Position numbers and translations under genes: made by a program. Below the pieces are notes generated by a model. That model was not told the origin of the DNA and did not search any database. It saw only the letters and a list, made by a program, of their open reading frames with translations. 64,000 bases of DNA, taken from Delphinapterus leucas. Lineage: Eukaryota; Chordata; Mammalia; Artiodactyla; Monodontidae. Below, piece by piece: positions 1 through 12,714 of this stretch (position 1 is its first letter; every line of letters begins with the position of its first letter). The stretch spans positions 3,518,886 through 3,582,885 of the forward strand of contig NW_022098067.1 of assembly GCF_002288925.2 (NCBI RefSeq), given 5' to 3'.

Positions 1-1054
1 GTACTCCTTCATGACTTCTGAATTAACTGGTTTAAGCAGATATTCTGGAAAACTTAATCTCTTTTTTAAAATATGAGATAATGATTATACCTAATTGAGT
101 CAGTGTTTGGCATAGGTTTATTGTTAATTTTGTTGGTATTATTCAAATTGTATGATTAAGTTACTGAAGAGAATCTTTAGTATCTGGTATGTGTTACTCT
201 GATCATTTTTGAATTAGTTATTCATAAAAGAAAAGCTAAGTAGATGTTGTGGTTACCTTACCTAAATTATACTGGCTTTCTTTCTGTTTGGTTTTAACTT
301 CTTAACCTGATCAGCATCTGCCTTATATGAAACATTATTTAATTTCTTCCTTTGTTTGTTTTTGCTTCTGAACACCCCTTTTGACTTAAAAAAAAAGTCA
401 TGCTTCTTTTTGGTCAAGCTTAAACTGTCAATTTCTTAAGCATCTTCCTGAATTGATTATCTACTCTCTCCACTGAGTATTGAAACACATGGTCTCAAGA
501 TTGCTCAGTCTCTTCAGTTGTTCAAGTGGAGCATGAAACAAAAGGCATTAAATACTTCCTACAAACAAGCCTCTCTAGCTATATGAAAATACTTTCAAAG
601 CCACACAACGTAACTACCCATATTCAGAGCCATTTATGCACATATTGCAGGCAGGGTAATTCAACTTTCATACTTTTTTTTTTTTAATTAAGCAAAGGCC
701 AAGTAGCTATATACCTTGTGCTGGATTCTGTTTGTTTCCACCAAATAAAGCAGATTTGATGGCAAAGTACCTTGTATGAAAATACCCTACATTTATCTTC
801 TCTGGATTTAATGTTTATTAGAGATTATGATATAAACTACTATGGTGATAAACATAGAGAATTGATAACTGCAAAAGGCAGTCAATGCCTAGAAATCAAA
901 GTGGTGTAGAATGGAAATGAAAATGAGGGTGTCAAGGACTGGCATAACCCATATCATTAGACTGTTTTGAAAAATATCTCAGAAAGAAATGACCTCTTGT
1001 TTTATTTGTTTGATTTTTACTATTTTTAATTGCACAAGTAATCCTTTGCCACAC
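1..1054. other. Unassigned AT-rich DNA
   Basis: No repeat family, RNA gene or coding exon is recognised here. Open frames are short and have no recognisable product. The sequence is AT-rich, with runs of A or T at about 390 and 670. Confidence 0.6.
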
Positions 1055-1430
1055 AGTAGAGATTATCATACTAAGTGAAGTAAGTCAAAGACAAATATCA
1101 TATGATATCACTTATATGTGGAATCTAAAAAAAAAATTATACAAATGAACTTACCTACAAAACAGAAATAGACTCACAGAGATAAAAAACAAACTGATTA
1201 TTACCAAAAGGGATAGTGGTAAAACAACAAGGACCTACTGTGTAGCACAGGGAACTATATTAATATCTTGTAATAACCTATAATGAGAAAGAATCTGAAA
1301 AAGAATGTGTGTGTATATATATATATATATATGTCTGTATATATACGTATAACTGAATCACTTGCTGTACACTTGAAACTAATACAACATTGTGAATTAA
1401 CTATACTTCAATTTGAAAAATCTGAAAATA
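1055..1430 (+). mobile_element. L1 3' end fragment
   Basis: The text matches the sense strand of the tail of a LINE-1: the stretch after ORF2 about a change 'on the way to' the poly(A), including the segments 'atatgtggaatctaaaa', 'acctacaaaacagaaatag' and 'ggacctactgtgtagcacag'. The same order is seen at 22,244-22,676 and, on the other strand, at 42,414-42,914, so the three cross-check each other. The copy is strongly 5'-truncated, has no coding part left and carries a TG/TA microsatellite in its 3' UTR. Family known to be an autonomous retrotransposon; this piece cannot move. Confidence 0.85.
1305..1347. repeat. TG/TA dinucleotide microsatellite
   Basis: Alternating (TG) then (TA) units inside the L1 3' UTR. 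Likely polymorphic in length. Confidence 0.85.
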
Positions 1431-1478
1431 TTAAAGAACTAATAGTCTCCTTTGAGCTTGGTTTAAAAAGTGAATAAA

Positions 1479-1597
1479 GGGAATTCCCTGGTGGTCCTGT
1501 GGTTAGGACTCAGGACTTTCACTGCTGTGGCCCAGGTTCAATCCCTGGTCAGGGAACTAAAATCCCACAAGCCACACAGCATGGCCAAAAAAAAAAT
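1479..1597 (+). mobile_element. CHR-1-type tRNA-Glu-derived SINE
   Basis: A short SINE whose head is derived from tRNA-Glu: box A-like 'tggtcctgtgg', box B-like 'ggttcaatccc', then 'cagggaactaa' and an A-rich tail. It is flanked by a perfect 12-bp target-site duplication (aaagtgaataaa at 1467-1478 and again at 1598-1609), so both ends are certain and L1-type target-primed insertion is implied. SINEs of this family are confined to cetaceans, hippopotamus and ruminants, which is part of the taxonomic evidence for this window. Confidence 0.92.
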
Positions 1598-1609
1598 AAA
1601 GTGAATAAA

Positions 1610-3417
1610 ACCTGAATTCTTAATCCCAGTATCTTTCCTGAGCTTTGTTCATCTGTTTCTAACCTTATTCTGCTGGACATTGCCAATTAGATGTCCCTAG
1701 CACAATGCCTCCAAAAAATTTACTCCTCCATCATTTGCTGCTTTTTTTAGAGTACATACATTTCAGTCACATATGCCAGAAAACTGGGAGTCATTTTTAT
1801 GTCTCCCACACTTCCTACACATTAATCACCAAACCCATGATACCCCCAGAATTTCTCTTATTCTGTGTCTTTTCTTCCACTTTTATAGCCTCTGTTCTAA
1901 TTTTGTCTTCTCGCTGAATTATTACAATAAACTTTTTTACATGTACCACCTTTACACTAATCTCTTTGGACTTCATTTTCCATACCAGAATAAAAACATC
2001 TAATTTTATATGTATAATATATATATATAGCCATATACATATATATGTTGTTTATTCGTTTGTTTAAAACAAAAACAATATCCTTGCCTTATGATCACCT
2101 TCAAAATTCTTTCCTTATTACCTTCAAATTCAGTCATACAGGATGTGCAGTCACTGTGCTTTTATTCATGCTGCTCTTTCTGACTGGGAATACTTTAACC
2201 AAACCCTTATACAAACAAATAAAATCTCACAATCTCTCACACAAGCCCAGCTTCACTTTTTCACCCAGAATGTAAAATGCTATGATTTATTTTCTCACAG
2301 ATCTATTTTGATCCTTTATCACAGGATAATCACAATGCATTGCACTTCATGGTTAACTTGTTGGTCTCCCCAACCCTATTCCTTTATCAAACTTGGAAAT
2401 CAGAGACTTTAAATATATGTGTATATTTTCCTGTATATCAGGTACCCAGCAGAGTGTTTGTTGACATTAAGGAGGTTTGTGAGTGAGTGAACATCATGTG
2501 TTTCATATCCATATGATCTTATATTGTTAGTCTTTAGTCCTTCCCAAAGAACTCCCTTAAGTCCCCCTTAAGTGGGACCAAAGATGTACATTTTCCAGAA
2601 TTGTTTCTACAGGCTGCTGATCCTATATGAGTACATCTGTTTTACATATTTTAAATAGATATCTATGTTTCTAACCCAGTGAAAGAATTGTTCAGAAAAC
2701 ACTTTATGGATTCCCAAGCCACCACTTCTTCGCTTTAGATTCGATGGGCATAGTAAATACGAGGCATTATAAAAATTTAAGACAACCTCCAGAAAAAATG
2801 AGTTACTAAAAGTATCATTTATTTAGTAAATTTACTTCTAGATTCTAGGAGCAACCAAGAACCTTAAGATCTATTGTGCCTATTTATTCAAGTATAGGAC
2901 GCACAGAAAATCCTTCTGTTGTTTCCTTTTACATTGATTTATTTTGAGGTAATTTAATTCCCATGGATATTTTACTATAATATTTTAAAATATATTTTCA
3001 GGACATTTTAAAGTTCATCAGTTGGCTTTTTCGTAATTGCAAACAGAGACCCTAAGGATGATGGCCAGGCATTATCATATGGATTTTCCAGATAAAGAAT
3101 GATGTACACAGAAAGGGGGACTGTTTGTCTAAGACAACCAGAGCTAAGAAGTGGTAAATGATCTAGATCAACTTTAAGATTATTTCTATTAATCTATTTC
3201 AGCGTTTCAGCAGTTAAAAGTGTATGCAACAAAGATATTTTTGGTGATAGCCTTCAGTTCTAAATACCTTTGTGTGTTACATGCAATTGTGTATTTTGTA
3301 AATCTCTAACAACTTTAGCTAAAATTTGAAAACTAAATTGATAATAACTAGAATATCTTTTTCTCATGACAGATACCAGTCATACAGGTACTTGTATCCT
3401 AAATAAATAAACATAGC
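1610..3417. other. Unassigned AT-rich DNA
   Basis: No family or exon is recognised. A small TA-rich microsatellite lies at 2004-2047. Open frames at 1.7-2.4 kb read as low-complexity, hydrophobic-biased peptides with no known domain and are probably chance. Confidence 0.55.
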
Positions 3418-3689
3418 CAATGCCTTCTATATTCTATTTCTGCCAAAATAAATTACCATAAATTCAGTGGCTTAAAACAGCAATCTTTTTTTCTTATAAT
3501 TCTGGAGATCAGAAGCCTGGTAGGCCTCTCACTTGGCTAAAAATAAATGTCAGGAGGGCTTCATCCCTTTCCAGCAGCCCAGGTCTGTTTTATTAGTTTC
3601 CTTGCCTTTTCCAGCTTCTAGAGGCCATCTGCATTCCTTGGCTCCTGGTCCCTTTCTTTCAGCTTAAAAAATAACAACAATGTATCTCT
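3418..3689. mobile_element. LTR-like old eutherian repeat, first half
   Basis: The pattern 'ttaccataaattcagtggcttaaaacag', then 'ttctggagatcagaag', then 'ccttgccttttccagcttctagaggcc' is a well known dispersed eutherian repeat that I recognise by text but cannot name with certainty (probably a MaLR-type LTR read backwards). Its continuation is displaced to 4336-4560 by the L1 that lies between. Confidence 0.6.
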
Positions 3690-3699
3690 TTTTTCGAGG

Positions 3700-3797
3700 T
3701 GATTTTTTTTTTAATTGAAGTATAGTTGAATTACAATTTTGTGTTAATTACTGCTGTATAGCAAAGTGACTCAGTTTTACATATATATATGTATATA

Positions 3798-3831
<34 letters not shown>

Positions 3832-4335
3832 CATTCTTTTTAATATTCTTTTCCATTATGGTTTATCACAGGTTATTGGATATAGTTCATCACTAATTAT
3901 TAGAGAAATGCAAATCAAAACTACAATGAGGTACCACTTCACACCAGTCAGAATGGCTGTGATAAAGTCTACAAATAACAAATGCTGGAGAAGGTGTGGA
4001 GAAAAGGGAACCCTCCTACACTGTTGGTGGTAATGTAAGTTGGTACAGTAACTATGGAAAACAGTATGGAGGTTCCTCAGAAAACTACAAATAGAATTAC
4101 CATATGATCCAACAATCCCACTCCTGGGTATATATCCAGAAAAAACTGTAATTCAAAAAGATACATACACCCCTATTTTCATAGCAGCACTATTCATAAT
4201 AGCCAAGATGTGGAAACAACCTAAATGTCCATCAACAGATGAATGGAGAAAGATGTGGTACGTGTATACAATGGAATACTACTCGGCCATAAAATAGAAT
4301 GAAATAATGCCATTTGCAACATGCAGATGCATCCT
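3700..4335 (-). mobile_element. 5'-inverted (twin-primed) L1 insertion
   Basis: Two L1 pieces lie head to head. From about 3700 to 3889 the sequence is the extreme 3' end of L1 on the minus strand, with poly(A) read as poly(T) at about 3709. From about 3889 to 4335 it is the end of ORF2 and the start of the 3' UTR on the plus strand ('attagagaaatgcaaatc' through 'aatgccatttgcaac'). About 300 bp of L1 that should join the two pieces is missing. This is the expected product of twin priming: the 5' part of the cDNA is inverted relative to the 3' part. The insertion sits in an older LTR-like repeat. Coding capacity is lost. Confidence 0.85.
3779..3832. repeat. TA/TG dinucleotide microsatellite
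   Basis: About 50 bp of alternating TA with a short TG block, inside the L1 3' UTR piece. Confidence 0.9.
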
Positions 4336-4560
4336 TATGCCTTTCTTCCATAGATACTTCTCCCTCTCTGACCACTTCTGGTAAAGCTCCTTTGCTTTCA
4401 TTTGTTCATGTGATTAGATTAGGCCTACTTGGATAATACAAGATAATCTCATCTCAGAGTCTTTAACATTAATCATTTCTGCAAGGTCCCTTTAGTTCTG
4501 TAACCTGTATTCACAGGTTCCAGGGATCAAAACATGGATGTCTTTGTGGAACCATTTTTC
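4336..4560. mobile_element. LTR-like old eutherian repeat, second half
   Basis: The run 'ataatctcatctcagagtc...ttaacatt', 'ctgcaaggtccctt' and 'attcacaggttccaggga' is the continuation of the repeat that begins at 3418. Order and orientation agree with the first half, so the intervening L1 entered a pre-existing copy. Confidence 0.6.
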
Positions 4561-4799
4561 TTCTTTTCAAAACCTTCTTTTCAAAATAGAGAATGGCTTG
4601 GGGAAGTATGAGAGGGAGTTAAAAGGACCATACAGAGGAGGTGGTTAACAGAAGTTTCATTTCTGATGTAGATAATAAACCAAATGAGGTTCAAAATAAG
4701 AATCATATTAGGTGAAGAAAGGTTAGATAATTATTATAATATCACCTACTCTTAAGGAAATATCTATTAATACTGGTAAAGTTCTATTCCATTATTACA

Positions 4800-4935
4800 A
4801 CTGATATTTATAGACTCTGTTAAAATGTACATCACAGACTCCACACACCAGAGATGCTGACTCAGGAGGCCTTTGCTGAGGTGCAGAATTTTGCTTTTTA
4901 ACAAGCATATCAGGTGATTTCTGATGACTGTGTCC
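4800..4935 (+). mobile_element. MER5A-like DNA transposon remnant
   Basis: Reads like the end of MER5A, a non-autonomous hAT-Charlie element: 'gctgactcagga...', 'gtgcagaattttgctttttaacaagc', then 'caggtgatttctgatg' (fragments of longer matches). Divergence is high, as expected for an element of eutherian-ancestor age. Terminal repeats are not clear. Confidence 0.6.
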
Positions 4936-7900
4936 ATTTCCTACCATCCTTCAAGAAATGATGCTGCAGTATTTATTTCTTTACCACTGGAGCTAGAACA
5001 GCTTAATTGCTCTAACTAGAATTTTGAACTGCTGACTCTGGAGAACATATATTATTCAAAAGTGACATTTAGTATGAAATAGAATAGCACAGTAAAGAAT
5101 TTTAAGTTAATGTAAATAGAATGATTGGGGCTTATGAAAAATACAACTTTTTAATCAGTTACTACAATTCTTTTATCATTTAAGGATTGTGTACAATTAA
5201 AATGAGTTGAATATCAAAATTAATTCTTTGATTGGCCACTCTACACATAAATCTGGGCCAACTGCTCTGTGAGGATCAAAGGAGTATTCTCTGTAGTCAC
5301 ACCTTTAGAAAGCATATTTGATCTTACCCATTCTGCTTTAAAGCTAAAGAGAAAATAATTTCTCTAATGGAATGTTAATGGAAAAATAGAGTTAATGTAG
5401 CTCATAAATTACCAAAGAAAATATTAGTTTTAATATTACTGTATTTAGTTTACTATAAATATAATACAAACTGAAGGACACTTTCTAATACTAAAGCCCA
5501 ACTATGGAACTTTCCCATAAAGAGAAGTACAGTGGTCCAGCAGAAATAGATTGACATTTTAACATAAAATTGAGAACGACTTTCTGATGCAGAGCTTAAT
5601 ACTGCTTTGTAGTGACAATGATAATGGTATCCTCAGAGCCAAATAATTGGGTATAATTTTATTTTACTGAATTACCGCCTGTTATTTAACCCAGAGATGC
5701 AGTCATCTCCATGAGTTAGTTAACCTATGAGTACTATAAGAAAAAATATATGTTAATTAAAGGATTATTAGAAAAATTTATTTTTCTAATTTCTGATTAT
5801 TTTTACCAATCTAAAACTTGTTTACTACTTTTATAGTTTTGTTATCAATTTTCATACATATTACAGATATTTATTAAATACCAGCATTCATTTAACAATT
5901 TATTTTTAGATTAGGTAGGTCACATATTTCCTTGTAGCTGAATTGAACTTTCCTAATTGAAAATCAGATTGGATAGTTCACTTAACTTTTCTAATTAACC
6001 TATTCTAATCTATCCCCTTTGCTCTTAGAATAACTCTAACCACCTGAAGGGGGCTGAAAAGGTCAACACCATCTGACTCCTACTCCCCTCTCCAGCCTAA
6101 AACTAGGTTCCTGGCTCCAAGTAGCTCACAAAATAATTGAAAAAAAAAAAAGAAGCCACCTTGAAAACACAGATTAAAGTGTTATATGGCAAGTGACATT
6201 AACATAGAACTATTCATATGTAAAATAGAGTGTACAAATCCAAATAAGTTTCCTGACCTTTGCACTGGAGTTGGCAAAATGTAAAAGTAGAAGGAACCCC
6301 TTAATAAATTGATACAAATAAAATAAATGTTTTCTTCTATATGAAAAAGAAGCAGTTTTACTCTTTACTCCCCCTTTTGTTAGGACTTGGAAAAGGCTTT
6401 TATCCATTTGCTATGAATTTTATGAGCATGACAAGATGTCAGCTCACAATTTACCACTCTCATTTTTTCCACAATCATCTCTCATGAAATAACTCTATTG
6501 TATTTATTAGTCTTACTTAAAAATAAATATTGGACTATTAATTAACATTTGTTTAATTAAAGACAAGAAAGTACTCAAAACAGGTACATGAGTTATTTAT
6601 TATTACATTCAGAAACTTTATGACTGATAAAACTATTTCTTAAAGTTATCTACATCGAATTATGAGATCAATTGAATATAGTTTTAAAGGCAAAAATTTT
6701 AAATAGCAGGGTATATCTAATGTTTTTTAAATGTAAGTGGATTTTCATGTGTTCCTAGATTTTTTTTTAATGTAGTGAGATTCAAGGAAAGGACTATTTA
6801 ACAACCACCTGCATATGTAATCCATTTAAAGTTACCTTTATATTTGAAGTATAATCTGTTACTTACCTGAATTACATATGAAGCCTGAAGAATGTGAAAA
6901 TATATGTGGAAATGGAGAAATAGTACTTGAAATATCTATTTCTTCTATGTAATAGTGAAATATTCTACCAATTTCTTGCAATCGTGTTTATGTATGTATT
7001 TTGATAACCTGTATATTCCATGGTGTATTAACATTTTGCCATGCAAGTAAATCAGTTTTATAATTAATTTTAGCAATGTTGGATTAAGATGAGTTTAGCA
7101 AAGTAGACAATGTGTGTGAGTGTGTGGCAAGAGAATTGGGTAATCTTTAAATTTATTCAAAGAAGCCAAGTCCACATCTCTATAACTTGATACCTACTAG
7201 ATGATTTAGAAACCCATTTGCCTACGATGATTTTTGTTGAAAGAAAAAGGATGGAGTAGACTTCTGAAGATAGTAGTAACACTGTGGCCAAATACAGGCT
7301 ACATTACAATTCAGTCATGGACAAAAATTATGAATTTCTATCTGGTGTACAACATGGTTTCAGTATGTCAGCAATTTTGAAATTGTCTGCATAAGTAGTG
7401 AACCCAGCTATTCCAGCATTTCCATTAAGATATGTATACTGCCTCCAAAGCCTATATATATTGTATTATCGAATTTATTACTACTGGGAATTAAAAGTAT
7501 GCATCAAAAGGAAAGCCTAGTTTCCAAGTTTAAAAAAGGAGTATTGCAAGAAGAAAATGGAGGGTTACTTTAGTAGCCCTATCTGTAAATATGAAACAAA
7601 TATTTTATGCCATGAAAAATAAAACAAATGCTGATTCAGGTGAGAAGCTCAGTTGTAAAATCAAAACCTCAGTAGCACTAGGCCATCATCTCAGATGAAA
7701 GTATTAACCTTCTCTTAATCTTCAGGGACTTGTAGAGAATTAAAGATATAAGTGCCTAGGTAAAAAAGGAAATCTCTGCATGGAGAACATTTTTAAAGTA
7801 CTAAATGGGCTCCTTGGGGATATGTTCTTACAGTAGCTGACAGGCAGAGAGTTATGTTCTTTTCAAGATTTTCACTGTAGCTGAAACTCAGGAAAGCTAG

Positions 7901-8349
7901 TCAATTAATGGCACAGACTTTGAGTTGATTTCTGTTTTCAGGTAATTAGGTATGAATTGATGTCAACATATAAAAATTTCTATTGATAATTGCTTCCCCC
8001 TTGTGCTGATGCTCTCTTTGTAAATAGCTATCTGCCACTTATTTGTATGAAACTTTTTTTAAAATGTGTGATATTTGTGACCCAGGGTAACTCTTAACTG
8101 AAATCTTCTGCACATTTTGAATTCCATAAGAATATAATTACTTGAGTCATCTGCTTATTGACATAATCAAAGAACAGTAGTTTAATATTTAGGAGTCAAA
8201 GCACAGTTTATTGACCAGTAGATTTAATTAATCTTTAGAATTCCTCTCTTGCTTAATTTTTAATAGAAAACACTGAGGAATTTAAAGAAAGCATAACCTG
8301 ACACTTAAAAACTCTATCTCAGGTGTCATACCCTTCCCCAATTGGAATT
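4936..8349. other. Unassigned AT-rich DNA
   Basis: About 3.4 kb with no recognised repeat, exon or RNA gene. A 65-codon minus-strand frame at 6210-6407 has no recognisable domain. Mononucleotide runs occur at about 6141 (A) and 6762 (T). Old, very diverged repeats could be hidden here. Confidence 0.5.
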
Positions 8350-8364
8350 CAGTTTTAATTTTTG

Positions 8365-8566
8365 TTTTTGTTTTGCGGTACGCGGGCCTCTCACTGTTGT
8401 GGCCTCTCCCGTTGAGGAGCACAGGCTCCAGACGCACAGGCTCAGCGGCCATGGCTCACGGGCCCAGCCGCTCCGCGGCATGTGGGATCTTCCCGGATCG
8501 GGGCACGAACCCGTGTCCCCTGCATCGGCAGGCGGACTCTCAACCGCAGCGCCACCAGGGAAGCCC
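8365..8566 (-). mobile_element. CHR-2-type SINE
   Basis: An antisense copy of the roughly 200-bp cetartiodactyl SINE. The tRNA-derived head is at the right ('gccaccagggaagcccc', minus-strand sense) and the 3' body ends at the left in a short T-rich stretch. A 15-bp perfect duplication, cagttttaatttttg, flanks it at 8350-8364 and 8567-8581. The two 70-odd-codon frames across it are SINE text read as protein, not genes. CpG positions are partly preserved, suggesting a fairly recent insertion. Confidence 0.95.
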
Positions 8567-9109
8567 CAGTTTTAATTTTTGAACTGTTTTCTTAAGAACG
8601 AGGTCTATAAGGATCGTCAAACATTAGAGTTATTATCCAATTAATTTCAGTGTTTTTTATAATCTTGGACTCAGAAAATCTACTTCTCTGTAATATTTGA
8701 TTTCCTATAATAGTGCTGTCTATTTTCAGGATCCAAAAATCATTTTTTAAATTATGGAATCACAGGTTTTTGGCAAATGTATTTATATGTTCTGATATTT
8801 ATACTATTTCAATTATCCAATTTAAAAAATACGATATGTATCTATATTCCAGATATATTTAGTCGTTTTATTAATATTTGTTCCTAGACTAACTGTAGTG
8901 ATTCTAAGAATACATGAAAGACATTATCAGTATGCCTTTGATCCTTTCACAGTAGTCTTCTCACATTTATAAATGTATTAATTTATTCAACAAGTATTTA
9001 ATAAACACCCAATAACCAAAATATATTAGGCACAGGGCATATGTTAATAAATAAAATAGAGAATGTTCTTTTTAAAATGTAGTATATAATAAGGATGTTA
9101 AGTATTGGA

Positions 9110-9700
9110 AAGAATAAGAGGAAGTAGGTGAGCACTTACACTACTGATAGAAAAAAAATTGTTATAGCCACTGTATAAGGAAATTTTGTAGTAAATAGCA
9201 TTATTAAAAATAGGTGCATATTCTTTTGGAACCAGCTTTTGGTATCTGCTCTAGAAAAATACCTGCACAAGTATACAGAAGGCCATTTCATTATTTTACA
9301 GCAGAATTGTTTGCATTAGATAAACTAGAGAAACAAACCAATGTTCTTCCATCAGTAATGGCTAAATAAACTACATTGTAATACTATGCAAGAATTTGAG
9401 TGAATAGGACAAAAGTTTCTTTGGGTTTGTAGAACATATTCACTAGATATCTTATATTTTAAAATATCTATAAAAACAAATCAAGATATTTACAGGAGTA
9501 CGTGTGTGTGTATAAATTCATAGTAAGAAGTCAGAAATGTATACATGAACTGATAATAGTAGCTCCTTGTGGGGAAAGAACTAGGTATGTGAGTGATGGT
9601 AAAAGTTAACTTCAGCATTATTTCTCATATCATAATATAACACTTGTAAAATTAAAAATAAATACCAAAAATAAAATTTACTGTGATGCATACTGTAGAA
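9110..9700 (+). mobile_element. Old L1 (L1M-type) 3' end
   Basis: Diverged sense-strand match to the end of ORF2 and the 3' UTR of an old mammalian L1: a 'cagcagaattgttt' block, then 'ccatcagtaatggctaaataaac', 'atactatgcaagaat', and later 'agtagctccttgtggggaa'. Many substitutions and short indels. No coding potential. Confidence 0.65.
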
Positions 9701-10175
9701 ACATGCAGGAGTGAAGAACAGTAAGTGACTAATTTTAGGTGGCTCTAGAGCAGGGAAATAGTTCACATTCCTGAGTTCAACAGATATTCACTGTATGTGT
9801 TACATTCCAAAGTGCATTTTACCAATTTATATTTTAAAGATTTCATGGAGGTATGATATAGGGTTTGTGCAGCTTTTCCCATGGCAAAACTTCCTACAGT
9901 GGCATTGGATATTGTTTACTCCAAAGTCTCACACTTAGGGCAGCTACTCCTCGCCCTCTCCACTGCCCACCCTGCACCCTATGCTGTTTCCACTTTGGTG
10001 TCCTCCTTCCTGGTCCTATGAATCTCAGCAGCCCTCTCTTACCAAAATCTTCTAGATGTCACACATGACCCTCCCACCTCAGTGTACCTGTGGAATTAAA
10101 GTATCCTATTCTCTAGTGTGTTGCTTTTCTCATGAGGAAAAGCCCTCTCTGGAATTCTGGCTGCTGAAATGTTTC
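9701..10175. other. Unassigned DNA
   Basis: No family recognised. A C-rich patch at 9940-10030 gives a short plus-strand open frame with no recognisable product. Confidence 0.5.
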
Positions 10176-10179
10176 ACCT

Positions 10180-10460
10180 TGTTATGAAGTGTATCTGCTA
10201 AACATTGCAGTGGGTGCTGTGCCTACCAAATGAGTTGGGTAAAATCTCATTTTCAAGAAGCTTCATTTCTAAGAGGGGAAAAAAAGACAGGTTGACCAAG
10301 AAGTGTGCTAATGTTGTGTAAATGTAGAGATAGAAGTATGTAAAGAGGACATTGATCATAAACGGTTAAATTTAAATGGAAAGGATGGAAAAAAGTTTCA
10401 CAGAGAAGGTGAAATTTTAAGTGAACATTGAAAGAGCAAATGTTGCATTTTCTGGACCCT
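10180..10460 (-). mobile_element. L2 LINE remnant
   Basis: Weak but ordered match to the antisense of an L2 3' region: 'gcagtgggtgctgtg', then a 'cagagaaggtgaaattttaagtgaa' type block (the 'gaggtgacatttgagctga' motif of L2). Identity by eye is low. Confidence 0.45.
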
Positions 10461-11369
10461 GAAGGATGAGCTTAATGATTCAATTTAAGATAATATATTT
10501 TAATAACCACAGAAATGTTCAAATACTTTAGTATTGCTAGAGAAAAGAAGTCTTGGGGAGCAGAAATAGAGGGAGGTGAACATTTCCCTTTGCACACCTG
10601 CTATTGAATACTTGGTAATTACATATGAATATAAGTATATTACATAGGTCACATGCTTTTAATAAGAAAAATGAGCAAGTTAAAAAATTCAGTTATACTA
10701 AGTACAGCATTTGTAAAGCACAGAAGTAGCCCTATATAATGTTATTGTTAAATAAGTGCATATATGTGAAAAAATCAGACTTAAAGATAAAATTATCTTC
10801 AGTATTTCCAGATGAGTGACAAACAAGTGATTCAATCTCTAATTTTTATTTATCTTTAGAATGAATAAATAAATAAAGATAATCATTAAGCTATAAAACC
10901 TTAAATATAAACTGCCTTTGAGCAATCATTGTAACTTTCTGGTGTGTCCTCTGGTGAAGTTAAGAGAAGGACAAAGTGATAACCACAGTTAAGCAATGCA
11001 CTCTTGATGCATGTAATGTTAACTGAACAAGAAGTTAACTGGGCAAAAATAAGTTGAGGTAGCTTTCTTCTGTTTTACTCAGCAGGAAACATTCCTAATG
11101 AACTGCATGATCAGTTAATAAAGTATCAACAAATTAAGAAGATGCCAAAAAACGGGAAATGGCCATGCAATACAACTAGCAATTTTTTTGAAAAGGAATT
11201 TACAAATTCAAACAAAGAGTTTACCCTCCCTAAACAAAACAAAGCAAAACTTCAGTTCAGATCTTGAGAAAGTGCTGTATATTGTAACTATCTTTTTAAT
11301 GTGTTTTAGACCACCACATCTCAGATTCCTTCTTGTCTTTCATACCTAGTATTCCCTAGTAGTCACTTA
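10461..11369. other. Unassigned DNA
   Basis: No repeat, exon or RNA recognised. A small AAAT/GAATA-rich tract is at 10,840-10,880. Confidence 0.5.
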
Positions 11370-11600
11370 AAAAATAGCATAGCCACACAGCAATTTCAGT
11401 CTAGAAAGAAGATAATATTTGAGTTGAGACCTGAATGAGGGAACTAGCCAAGCAAATATCTACAAAAAGAATTGTAGGTTAAGGAAACAGCCATTGCAAA
11501 AGCCAATCTGTTTGTGTGCATGAACAATGGAGGTATTCCTAAAAGGTGAGGTCACAGAGGCAGATAGACTAAATAAATATTTGTAAATTATGATAAGGAA
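11370..11600 (-). mobile_element. L2 LINE remnant
   Basis: Another diverged L2 stretch on the minus strand: 'gaagataatatttgagttgagacctgaatga' carries the recurring L2 motif, followed by text resembling the 'gcaaaggcc' part. Probably interrupted by small deletions. Confidence 0.5.
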
Positions 11601-11609
11601 TCTGGATGT

Positions 11610-11768
11610 GTTGCACTGTAATCATCTATTTGTCTGCATCTTCCATAAGCCTGTTCAGAGACTAACTCCATCTCATCTCCCAGTGTATCACTGAGGTTCA
11701 TACTGTGCCTGGCACTAAGTAGACACTATGTAGATATTTTTTGGATGAAATGGTAGATGAACAACCTA
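11610..11768 (+). mobile_element. L2 LINE 3' end
   Basis: Sense copy of the L2 tail: 'tactgtgcctggcacta', 'agtagacac', then 'tagatattttttggatgaaatgg', which corresponds to the usual end 'aatatttgttgaatgaatg'. It faces the antisense L2 just upstream. Confidence 0.7.
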
Positions 11769-12714
11769 TTTTATTGGAATTTGGTACTTCCGTATATAAC
11801 TTCTATTCAAGTATGTACTTTAAAAAATATTATAATTTATGTATTTGAAAGCCTGGGAGCAAGCTATATTTAAGCCAGGATTTGGGTCACTAACAATAAT
11901 AAGAAAGTTCTCTATGAGTAAATGTAAAGGTCATGTGGGGTCTCAATTATGTAGATGCTTTAAGCTAAATCTAGTTCAGCATTGATTATGATGTTTCCTT
12001 TCTCACGTAGAACTCTAATGAGCTTTACCCATTATCTTGATCATTAGTGAGCAAGCATTTCAGAAGATTAAAGACAGTGGTCAGCTGAAAATGGTTCTCA
12101 CTTGTCTTATTCACTTTAATTCTATATTTAATTGGGGAAGCTAATGCTTTTCTATTTCAGTTTTCTATTCATAATTGTTGCCTCATGAATGCAATACGGC
12201 TTTTGACATTTCATGTAAGCCACACAGAATTTGTATTCTATGTTTATTTAAGCAACTCTAATAACCTGTTGCTTCATGAATAAGCTCTATGTTTAGCATA
12301 CAAAATTCACCTCTGCATTTCAGCTTTTGAAATTAATTTCTGAGTGTTTATTCACAGAAGCTTCTCACTGAAATTGCCATTCAGACTGATGTCAGTGAAG
12401 CACATCAAGATATTATGAGATGAGACTCTGAATAAGTCATTCTAGATAATTTTTTAAATATATTTAAGCTAAAAGCATATTTAAAAAGCATAGTATTTGC
12501 AGAAGTAAATAAAATGAAGTGATATTTAATCATAGAGGGTGGGATGTGAGGTTTTTTGGGGGTAAAGGGGTAAGTTAGGAGAGAACTGTAGTTAATTTTC
12601 CCACTTGAAGAGATTTCAACCTTGAATTGTCAGAATGTCTTCGAGAATATTGTTTAATGAAAAGAAAAAGACAAGATTTGGAGATTCCACTAAGGAAATT
12701 GTGGTTTAGTGAAT
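11769..12714. other. Unassigned AT-rich DNA
   Basis: No repeat family, exon or RNA gene recognised. Confidence 0.5.
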
